Positions 1-6,475 of a DNA stretch of 11,763 bases are shown piece after piece. This stretch comes from Planctomycetales bacterium (lineage in GTDB: Bacteria; Planctomycetota; Planctomycetia; Pirellulales; Thermoguttaceae): contig SKZG01000026.1 in the NCBI GenBank assembly GCA_007127495.1, positions 1 to 11,763 on the forward strand, written 5' to 3'. Each line of letters opens with the position of its first letter. Within the stretch, counting starts at the first letter, position 1. Both the position numbers and the translations under genes were made by a program. A model generated the notes under the pieces. It was given only the letters and a program-made list of their open reading frames with translations. It had not been told where the DNA came from and did not search any database.

Positions 1-1138
1 AAGCGGCGGCGCCCGGCTGCGAAACGGACTCCGGAACCGGGGAGCGCGGCGCCAAGCCATCGTCCATCACCAGCCGGTGCAAGAGGGCCACGCCCAGCTC
101 CTGCCACTCCGGATGATGATCTTTCGCAATCTCGGCCATCCGCGCCCGCCCGGCGGGCGTGACCGTGGCCAGCGTCCAGCGCTGGTCCTTCGCCGTGTAT
201 AGGCCGAGGGTGCCTTGGTCGTCGCGGGTTTCGATTTCCTCCCACACCGTTACGGCGTCTTCGGGGCCTTCGCCGGCCGGGTTGCACGTGAAACGGTCTC
301 CCAGCCGGGCTGCCATTTCCTCGGCAGAGAAAGCGGGCAGGGCGGGAAACAGCCGGTGCGTGGGCAACACGATCAGCCCCGGATCCTCCATGGCCACAAA
401 CATGGTCAGGACGAAGTTCGCCCCGTGGTCCGGTGTCATGCCGGCCTGCCGCTGGTGCTCTCGGTATTCGCATGCCGTCTCGTAGCGGTGGTGGCCGTCG
501 GCGATGAAGGCGGGTTTCGGGCCCAGCGCCGCCGCCACCTCGGCAATCACGTCGATGTCGGTTACGGGCCAAAGCCGATGCACGACACCCTGGTCGTCGG
601 CCGCCTCCAGCGGTGTCTGGTCGAGAATGGCGTCTTCCAGCAGTTGCTGGGCCTCGGCCTCGGGGTCCGGGTACAGTCCGAAGACTTGACTGAGGTTTGC
701 CTTGCACGTGGTCATGAGCATAAGCTGGTCCATTTTCGGGCCCAGCATGGTTTGCTCGTGCGGAAACACAAGCCCCTCACCAAACGGCGAGATACGCATC
801 CGTGCCATGAACCCGCGTCGCGTATACGACGTGCCCAAATAATCGTACACCTGGTGGTACACGTAGAGGGCCGGATCGGCTTCAGTGAAAAGCACCCCGT
901 CGGCCTGCCAGCGGCGGAGAAAGTGGGCTGCCCGCCGGTATCGATTGTTCACCTCGTCATCATCGGTCGGTTCGATCCGGTTCAGAATGAGGCGGACCAC
1001 ATTATTCGGATGCCGCCGGTAGAGTTCGTCCTGTTCTTGCGGGCTAATGACGTCGTACGGGGGCGCGACGACGTCGCTGAGTGCGCCGACGTGGCCCAGA
1101 TCGTATCGGATACCGCGAAAGGCATGGATTTCGGGCAT
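1..1138 (-). CDS. DUF1015 family protein, C-terminus cut by left window edge
   Basis: The reading frame starts at ATG 1138-1136 (MPEIHAFRG...) and stays open to the window edge, giving 379 complete codons. DUF1015 proteins are usually a little over 400 residues, so only a short C-terminal piece should be missing. The N-terminus carries the family hallmark of a short beta strand followed by RGIRYDLG, then DVVAPPYDVISPQEQ and a NNVVRLIL segment. A DGHHRYETA motif, typical of the family, lies near residues 215-225. No signal peptide or membrane segment is visible, so it should be cytoplasmic. The biochemical role of the family is not established and I do not assign one. It lies 120 nt downstream of ahcY on the same strand, with no obvious terminator between them, so co-transcription is possible. 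No strong Shine-Dalgarno precedes the ATG. The start was chosen because the homologous region begins right there and an in-frame stop (TGA) lies just upstream. Confidence 0.9.
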   Translation of the reverse strand, partial: MPEIHAFRGIRYDLGHVGALSDVVAPPYDVISPQEQDELYRRHPNNVVRLILNRIEPTDDDEVNNRYRRAAHFLRRWQADGVLFTEADPALYVYHQVYDYLGTSYTRRGFMARMRISPFGEGLVFPHEQTMLGPKMDQLMLMTTCKANLSQVFGLYPDPEAEAQQLLEDAILDQTPLEAADDQGVVHRLWPVTDIDVIAEVAAALGPKPAFIADGHHRYETACEYREHQRQAGMTPDHGANFVLTMFVAMEDPGLIVLPTHRLFPALPAFSAEEMAARLGDRFTCNPAGEGPEDAVTVWEEIETRDDQGTLGLYTAKDQRWTLATVTPAGRARMAEIAKDHHPEWQELGVALLHRLVMDDGLAPRSPVPESVSQPGAAA

Positions 1139-1258
1139 TTCAGTGGACTTGTGTCATGGGGCAAGGTCGCGGAAGCCCAACGGACTTCGTACTCGGGGAC
1201 CGGCCGATTCCCGCGCCGGCACGACGTGGTGCGGGCGAGCGAGGCCCGCCGGAAACGC

Positions 1259-2680
<1,422 letters not shown>

Positions 2681-2686
2681 GATTGA

Positions 2687-2693
2687 TCTCCTT
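2687..2693 (-). promoter_or_regulatory. Ribosome binding site of ahcY
   Basis: The minus strand reads AAGGAGA followed by a 6-nt spacer and then GTG at 2680-2678. This is close to an ideal Shine-Dalgarno and supports the GTG as the true start. Confidence 0.85.
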
Positions 2694-2737
2694 CCACTCT
2701 TATAGCGTTTGAGGGCACACGTTCACTCACACGTCCC

Positions 2738-2766
2738 ATGATAAGAAACACCGGCCTGCATGGCAA
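2738..2766 (-). promoter_or_regulatory. Sigma70-like promoter of ahcY
   Basis: On the minus strand TTGCCA (2766-2761) is separated by exactly 17 bp from TATCAT (2743-2738). Each hexamer matches the TTGACA/TATAAT consensus at 5 of 6 positions. The predicted transcription start is near 2731, which gives a leader of about 51 nt before the GTG. That is short for any known riboswitch, so constitutive housekeeping expression is the simplest reading. Confidence 0.6.
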
Positions 2767-2873
2767 GGGCCCTTACACTGGGGGGCATTACGGCGCTACT
2801 CGCGGGCCTCGAACCTTGGGGTATCCATTTCTCGACCTTGCACATTCAGCCCACCCCCTAGTGGACGGTGGCT

Positions 2874-2936
2874 GGACGTTCGACGTTGGACGTTCGACGT
2901 TGGACGTTGGACGTTGGACGTTGGACGTTCGACATC
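2874..2936. repeat. Heptamer tandem array, unit SGACGTT (8 perfect copies plus one degenerate)
   Basis: From 2874 to 2929 the plus strand is eight head-to-tail copies of a 7-mer, S-GACGTT. Only the first base varies, in the order G C G C G G G G. A ninth, degenerate unit (CGACATC, 2930-2936) runs into the stop codon of the antitoxin gene (TGA at 2937-2935 on the minus strand). On the minus strand the unit reads AACGTCS. The array sits between the antitoxin gene and the ahcY promoter and is non-coding. A second, shorter array of the same family in the same orientation lies at 3719-3739. Confidence 0.95.
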
Positions 2937-3201
2937 AACTGGTTCGCCGTTTCTTCACCGTGGGCACATCTTCGAGCTTGACGCCTTGCCCGTGCTGCAA
3001 GCTTGCGCGCGCGTTTGCGATTCGCTTCAGAAAACGAGGGTCGTTTTCCAGTTGATACTCGAACCATGCGTCTTCGGACGCGAAGCCTGTGAGCACTCCG
3101 GCCGGTCGGCCATGCCGAGTGATGAGAATCTGTTCTTTCTCCGCTAGGCGAAGATATCGTGACAGATCGTCCTTGATCTCAGTCAGGGCTACTCTTTTCA
3201 T
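2935..3201 (-). CDS. Phd/YefM-family antitoxin
   Basis: This small protein (88 residues from ATG 3201) begins MKRVALTEIKDDLSRYL and continues with ILITRHGRPAGVL. That is the classic Phd/YefM N-terminal DNA-binding domain: a beta strand, a helix with the LTE and LSRYL positions, then strands around the GRP turn. In this family the N-terminus binds operator DNA and the C-terminal tail wraps around and neutralises the toxin. Here the tail (about residues 45-88) is charged and ends in a basic KKRRTS. A GTG at 3210 would add three residues, but the ATG at 3201 matches family starts and has a weak GGTG element about 6 nt upstream. The gene overlaps the 3' end of the toxin gene by 23 nt, implying translational coupling. 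The order is toxin first, the reverse of typical relBE/yefM-yoeB. The stop codon touches the heptamer array. Confidence 0.85.
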   Translation of the reverse strand: MKRVALTEIKDDLSRYLRLAEKEQILITRHGRPAGVLTGFASEDAWFEYQLENDPRFLKRIANARASLQHGQGVKLEDVPTVKKRRTS

Positions 3202-3493
3202 TGGTTTCACCGTATCGTTCCAGCCACTGGTTCACTTCCGATTTCGGCACAATAGCCAACACTTCGACCATGTTCTCGGTCACGTCGTAGAAAACGCGAA
3301 TGCCATCTCCCACGCGCAATCGGTATTGTGGGTGCGACAGACCGCGTAGCCGCTTGATGCGGGTTTTGCCGGTCTTTGTCGGCTCGTGCCGCAGATGACG
3401 CGCAATGGCGTCTTGCACCTCAGCGCGAACCTTTGCCTTGAGGCATCGCAGGTCCTCAACCACTTCCGGCGCCAGTATGATTTCGTAACGCAT
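3179..3493 (-). CDS. RelE/ParE-superfamily toxin
   Basis: The 104-residue protein (from ATG 3493) begins MRYEIILAPEVVEDLRCL, then a helical hairpin, then a core of HPQYRLRVGDGIRVFYDV and VEVLAIVPKSEV. This order of a first beta strand with an AP motif, two helices and the arginine-bearing strand set is the RelE/ParE fold. RelE-type members cut mRNA on the ribosome and ParE-type members poison gyrase. The sequence alone does not decide which applies. An in-frame ATG at 3502 would add MAR. I prefer 3493 because a well-spaced promoter has its -10 hexamer directly abutting 3502, which would put transcription start near 3496. The gene overlaps the Phd/YefM-type antitoxin gene downstream, which strongly supports a toxin-antitoxin pair. 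Confidence 0.82.
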   Translation of the reverse strand: MRYEIILAPEVVEDLRCLKAKVRAEVQDAIARHLRHEPTKTGKTRIKRLRGLSHPQYRLRVGDGIRVFYDVTENMVEVLAIVPKSEVNQWLERYGETNEKSSPD

Positions 3494-3512
3494 TCTAGCC
3501 ATATTCTAGCCA
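3492..3512. repeat. Direct repeat of ATTCTAGCCA at the toxin start, candidate operator
   Basis: Two identical 10-mers lie at 3492-3501 and 3503-3512, one base apart (11-bp period, about one helical turn). They overlap the predicted -10 element and both candidate toxin start codons. Phd/YefM antitoxins autorepress by binding short sites at their promoter, so this is a plausible operator. The known sites are usually palindromic, and this one is a direct repeat. Confidence 0.4.
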
Positions 3513-3531
3513 GATTTGGCGCCCTCGGCAA
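3503..3531 (-). promoter_or_regulatory. Predicted promoter of the toxin-antitoxin operon
   Basis: The minus strand has TTGCCG (3531-3526), a 17-bp spacer and TAGAAT (3508-3503). These match the -35 and -10 consensus at 4 and 5 of 6 positions. The -10 element directly abuts the ATG at 3502, so transcripts would start near 3496 and be almost leaderless for the ATG at 3493. Confidence 0.45.
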
Positions 3532-3725
3532 GCGGGATCGTCGGGTGGTTACCCCAACCCCAGACTACGGTGCATGTGGGCTTCGGCGAAGCAACCAGCT
3601 ACCAAGCCGGCCATACCGTGCATGCCTTCACCACGACCGGCCGCACCAGCAAGTTCGACCTCTCCGGGGTCGATATGAACGTCGTGGACGGCAACGAAGC
3701 CTCTTTGCACGACACGTTCGACGTT
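3516..3725 (+). pseudogene. Plus-strand coding-like fragment, unrecognised
   Basis: About 70 codons read as convincing protein on the plus strand, for example GFGEATSYQAGHTVHAF and SKFDLSGVDMNVVDGNEA. Third codon positions are mostly G or C, and the residue mix suggests a beta-rich extracellular or phage-type domain. There is no Shine-Dalgarno, only a TTG at 3516 after an in-frame stop at 3507-3509. At the 3' side the frame runs into the heptamer repeats and then into antisense of the neighbouring outer-membrane protein gene, without a stop of its own. It looks like an internal or C-terminal remnant of a larger gene. I do not recognise the family. It could be chance, but the reverse strand here offers no better reading. 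Confidence 0.35.
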
Positions 3726-3748
3726 CGAGGTTCGAGGTTCCCAACCTC
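3712..3748. repeat. Second heptamer cluster (SGASGTT) ending in a small hairpin
   Basis: The plus strand shows CGACGTT (3719-3725), CGAGGTT (3726-3732) and CGAGGTT (3733-3739), preceded by a decayed unit (ACACGTT). The period is 7, and family and orientation match the 2874-2936 array. It is followed by an inverted repeat, GAGGTT (3734-3739) and AACCTC (3743-3748) around CCC. The cluster starts 7 nt beyond the stop codon of the outer-membrane protein gene. The hairpin lacks a T-tract, so it is not a convincing intrinsic terminator. Confidence 0.8.
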
Positions 3749-3755
3749 CGGAAAC

Positions 3756-4814
3756 TCACCGGACGAGCTGTACCGACGTGACGAATCCCATGAACGCGAC
3801 GTCGTGGCTGCGGGTGCGGAGGTCGGGAGTGAACTGGCGATTGGGAGCGTCTTCGTGAAAATGAGTGCCGGCTTGAAACCACATCTGTTGCTCGTACATG
3901 CCGGAAACCACCAGTTCGCTTCGCGCGCCGAACGGGGTTCGCCATTCCAGGCCGAGCTGGATCTCGGCGATGGACCCGATGTCGTCGGAATCCACAACGC
4001 CATAGGGATCGCGCCAGCGCGATTCGCCAACCAGCAGCGAACCCCGCAGGTTCGCCACCCAAGAGAAGCCGCGGCAGCCGAAGGGCCGGCGCATATCGAC
4101 GGCAATCACCGGACCGATGCCATGAAACCGCTTGGACGTGAATGCGTCGGTATCGACCGAGGCCACTTTTTGGTCCAGCCAGCCGTACCGCCCGCCGACG
4201 CCGACGGTCAAGTGCCAGCCGGCCAAGTTCAGCCGCTGGGCGATCTCCAGGTCGACGGTGCCGGCGTCGAGGCGCATGAACCTCAGCGGCTCGTCCCATG
4301 TGACGGGCTCAGCCGGGGTTGGCGCCGAGTCGTCGCGGTACTGCCAGTACCGTGCCCGCAACCCGTTGTCGCCCGGGTTCCAGTAGCCCAGCCATACACG
4401 TGGGAGAGCGATCATGTTGAAGTCGAACACTTCGCCCATTCGGTCTCTTTCCGCGCCATTGGCGAACCGTGACTTCATCACCACAATTTCCCCACCGGCG
4501 TAGAGTTCGCAGCGTGCCCACCTTTCCGGAACGCATGGCTCGGGGTGCGACGAGTGGGAGTGTGGTTCGAGTCCCCCCGTATCGTGGCCCTGCAAGAACG
4601 CCTCCCATTCGTTTTCGAGGCGGGCCATGCGCTGAAGAATGTCGGGGGTCGCGACGTCCTCAGCAAACGAGGCCTGCTGCACGAAGTCGCTTTCGCCGCG
4701 ATGGACCGGCGGAAGACGGACCACATCCACTCGGCTCGGTGCCGCTTGCACAAGGGGTGCCGCACCCCATCCAAGGGCCAGGGACGCAATCAGCCAGCAG
4801 GTACGGCACTTCAT
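3756..4814 (-). CDS. Secreted beta-barrel outer-membrane protein, Lpg1974-like
   Basis: The 352-residue protein has a clear Sec signal peptide: a basic start (MKCR), a hydrophobic core (LIASLALGWGAAPL) and a VQA-A cleavage site near residue 24. A Ser/His-rich linker precedes the barrel-like part. The latter has alternating aromatic and polar strands: FDFNMIALPRVWLGYW, GLRARYWQYRDDS, VDLEIAQRLNL, WHLTVGVGGRYGWLDQK, RGFSWVANLRGSLLVG and a final FMGFVTSVQLVR. The Tyr-Trp 'ARYWQY' strand and 'GVGGRYGWL' strand resemble the Lpg1974 family of pore-forming outer-membrane proteins, which is expanded in planctomycetes. The last residue is Arg, not the aromatic that usually ends a BamA substrate. Translation starts at ATG 4814. 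A GGGGAAG element lies about 13 nt upstream, which is distant for a Shine-Dalgarno. The family assignment is from motif resemblance, while the secreted and outer-membrane nature is more secure. Confidence 0.75.
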   Translation of the reverse strand: MKCRTCWLIASLALGWGAAPLVQAAPSRVDVVRLPPVHRGESDFVQQASFAEDVATPDILQRMARLENEWEAFLQGHDTGGLEPHSHSSHPEPCVPERWARCELYAGGEIVVMKSRFANGAERDRMGEVFDFNMIALPRVWLGYWNPGDNGLRARYWQYRDDSAPTPAEPVTWDEPLRFMRLDAGTVDLEIAQRLNLAGWHLTVGVGGRYGWLDQKVASVDTDAFTSKRFHGIGPVIAVDMRRPFGCRGFSWVANLRGSLLVGESRWRDPYGVVDSDDIGSIAEIQLGLEWRTPFGARSELVVSGMYEQQMWFQAGTHFHEDAPNRQFTPDLRTRSHDVAFMGFVTSVQLVR

Positions 4815-4831
4815 GACGTGTAGTCGCTTCC

Positions 4832-4890
4832 CCGTAACCGTTTACGCGGCCTGTCCCCTTTGCATGCGACGGCGCCTTTGCCGGTTACGG
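4832..4890 (-). promoter_or_regulatory. 9-bp inverted repeat in the leader of the outer-membrane protein gene
   Basis: On the minus strand CCGTAACCG (4890-4882) is perfectly complementary to CGGTTACGG (4840-4832), with 41 nt between. The downstream arm touches the only Shine-Dalgarno-like stretch (GGGGAAG, 4833-4827). Pairing could therefore affect initiation, or the arms could be a protein-binding site. The role is inferred. The second arm is also part of a smaller imperfect palindrome (CGTAA-ACGG-TTACG). Confidence 0.35.
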
Positions 4891-4936
4891 TAAATACTCC
4901 GCTTATATCGGTTTTTCCGGCACACAATATCCAGGC

Positions 4937-5461
4937 CTATGCCCCGCAAGCCCGCGAATCGCAGGCGCGCGTACACACGGCGCTGAACCCTGGCGATTCG
5001 AACACCTCCACGCGCACGCTGGTTGTCGGATGGACGCCTTGTTGGGCCAGTTTCTCGCACAGGCCCGCGGCCAGGTAGCCGGCCAAGGCCTCCGCCGTCG
5101 TATTTCGGACGGGAAGAAGCGAGCAATCCCTTCGCGGGAGGATCCACCGCCGGGCGGCCAGTGCGATTTCGATTTCCTCGTCGCGCACGTCGACGCGAAA
5201 GTCGGGGTGCCGTTCAGGAAGCAAGGTGCGATGGTCCAGAATGCCGATCAAGTCTTTCAGCGCCTGCTCGACGGCGATAAAATCCGCCACGTAGCCGTGC
5301 AGCCCGAGCGGCGCCGCAATCTCGGCGGCTACACGATAGTCGTGACCGTGCAAAGGCTCGACCTCGCCGGCACTGAGCGTGATGAAGTGAGCGGCCGAGA
5401 AGCGGAGCGCCTCGCCGGCAACGCGTACGCAATAATGTTCAGTCACGTTGCACTCTCGCAT
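4937..5461 (-). CDS. 6-pyruvoyl-tetrahydropterin synthase / 6-carboxytetrahydropterin synthase (QueD) family protein
   Basis: Members of this T-fold family convert dihydroneopterin triphosphate to 6-pyruvoyl-tetrahydropterin or, as QueD in queuosine synthesis, to 6-carboxy-tetrahydropterin. Numbered from ATG 5461 (174 residues), the zinc ligands are H25 (RFSAAHF) and H38/H40 (LHGHDY). The catalytic Asp-His pair is D76-H77 (ILDHRTLL) and the pterin-anchoring glutamate is E155 (VEVFESPG). The usual nucleophilic cysteine four residues before the first HGH histidine (C-x-x-x-HGH) is valine here (V34, in EVEPLHGH), so activity may differ from classical QueD. The middle RRWILPRRDCSLLPVRNTTAE segment resembles planctomycete homologues I recall. 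The start is uncertain: TTG 5479, ATG 5461 or GTG 5446. The last has a GAGAG element 6 nt upstream and gives a family-like start (TEHYCVRVAGEALRF). It lies 66 nt after the OleB-like gene. Confidence 0.85.
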   Translation of the reverse strand: MRECNVTEHYCVRVAGEALRFSAAHFITLSAGEVEPLHGHDYRVAAEIAAPLGLHGYVADFIAVEQALKDLIGILDHRTLLPERHPDFRVDVRDEEIEIALAARRWILPRRDCSLLPVRNTTAEALAGYLAAGLCEKLAQQGVHPTTSVRVEVFESPGFSAVCTRACDSRACGA

Positions 5462-5527
5462 GGCTGGGAACTGTTTCAAGTCGTTCGTCGTAACCTGTAC
5501 TCAGCGTGCGCGCATGTTGGAAGCCGC

Positions 5528-6424
5528 CTATTGGGTTACCGGCGCAGGCCGCGCCAGGAACTCGCGGAGGTGCGCGAGGATAACGTCAGCGGCTTCCTCA
5601 ACGACATAGTGGCCCGCATCCTCGATACGCACGACGCGTGCCGCGGGGAAGAAGTCGCAAAACCGGTCGAGGAAATGGGGCGTGAAGCACCAGTCGCGCA
5701 TCCCCCAAATCAGCAGCACCGGCCGATCGCTCAGGCCGGCTAGCCCGGCTTCGATACCGGCCAGCGTGGCGTAACTGGGATGCTGGGGGCGCAGGGGGAT
5801 ATCGCACACGAAGCGGTACACGGCCGTGCGATGCCGCCAGGAGTCGTACGGGGCCAGGAGGCCGGCCCGGGCCTCGGGCTCCAAGCGCTCGGGCCGATGA
5901 AGGGCCATGCGCAGGGCGGCGCGCGCGAACAGGTTAAGGCCCTGCACCGCCAGCCGTCCCAGCAGCGGGGTTCGGCAAACGCGAATGCGCCATGGGCAAC
6001 GGCGTGATCGGAAAGCGGCCGTGTTCAATAGCACGAGCCGCGCAAAGCGGTCCGGCATGGCCACGGCGGCGCCCAGGCCAATGGCGCCGCCCCAATCGTG
6101 GGCCACCAGGGTGATGTCGCGCAGGTCGAGCGATTCGATCAGAGTACGAAGGTCGTCAATGCGCCGCGCGAGCGTGAACGGGTACTCGCCGGGCGCCGGC
6201 TTGGCCGAAAGCCCGCAGCCGATGTGATCGGGCGCCACCACCCGGTGGCCGTTGCGCAGGCCCTGAATCAACTCGCGCCAGTAGAAGGACCACGTCGGGT
6301 TGCCATGCACCAGCAGCACCGGGGCGCCCGCGCCTTCGTCCACGTAATGATACTGCAGCCCCTCGATGAGCAACTCGTGTGAATCGAAAGGATATCGGGA
6401 GCGCCAATCGGGTTGTTCTGACAT
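5528..6424 (-). CDS. OleB-like alpha/beta hydrolase (haloalkane dehalogenase superfamily)
   Basis: This 298-residue protein has the full haloalkane-dehalogenase-type machinery: oxyanion loop HGNPTW (40-45, with N42), nucleophile D110 in VAHDWGG with the adjacent W111, acid candidate D244 in WGMRDW, and base H272 in EDAGHYVVEEA. Further signatures, APDHIGCGLSAKP (64-76), LNTAAFRS and PYDSWRHRTAVYRFVCDIPL, are those I associate with OleB. OleB is the beta-lactone decarboxylase that yields a cis-olefin in long-chain hydrocarbon synthesis (OleABCD). No oleA, oleC or oleD gene is in the window, so the pathway cannot be confirmed and a general hydrolase role remains possible. No signal peptide is seen. 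The start ATG 6424 fits the family N-terminus (WRSRYPFDSHEL). It follows smc by 51 nt, and its Shine-Dalgarno-like GGAGG is buried in a small hairpin. Confidence 0.82.
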   Translation of the reverse strand: MSEQPDWRSRYPFDSHELLIEGLQYHYVDEGAGAPVLLVHGNPTWSFYWRELIQGLRNGHRVVAPDHIGCGLSAKPAPGEYPFTLARRIDDLRTLIESLDLRDITLVAHDWGGAIGLGAAVAMPDRFARLVLLNTAAFRSRRCPWRIRVCRTPLLGRLAVQGLNLFARAALRMALHRPERLEPEARAGLLAPYDSWRHRTAVYRFVCDIPLRPQHPSYATLAGIEAGLAGLSDRPVLLIWGMRDWCFTPHFLDRFCDFFPAARVVRIEDAGHYVVEEAADVILAHLREFLARPAPVTQ

Positions 6425-6430
6425 GGTATC

Positions 6431-6455
6431 TTGGAGGAGCCTCCAACTTCTTGGA
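6431..6455 (-). promoter_or_regulatory. Overlapping small hairpins at the ribosome-binding region of the OleB-like gene
   Basis: On the minus strand TTGGAG (6446-6441) can pair with CTCCAA (6436-6431) around GCTC, ending 6 nt before the ATG. The same arm (TTGGA) can alternatively pair with TCCAA (6455-6451) around GAAG. The two stems exclude each other and contain the only GGAGG near the start. Switching of translation is an inference; the stems are short. Confidence 0.35.
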
Positions 6456-6475
6456 AAATGGACCGGGCGGCTGTC

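Noticed and set aside
1139..1258. Possible terminator between ahcY and the DUF1015 gene
   Set aside because: Only short GC inverted repeats are present, with no T-tract. Nothing there separates the two genes convincingly.
2795..2820. A GGTTCGAGG stretch on the minus strand resembling a tRNA T-loop upstream of ahcY
   Set aside because: The flanking bases do not form a 5-bp T-stem and no cloverleaf can be completed.
2858..3067. A 69-codon minus-strand frame with a repeating SNVQRPT-type protein sequence
   Set aside because: The repeats are a reading-frame effect of the heptamer DNA array, and the rest overlaps the antitoxin gene in another frame.
4545..4585. A T-arm-like tRNA motif (GGTTCGAGTCC) on the plus strand
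   Set aside because: No acceptor, D or anticodon stem can be drawn around it, and it lies inside the outer-membrane protein gene.
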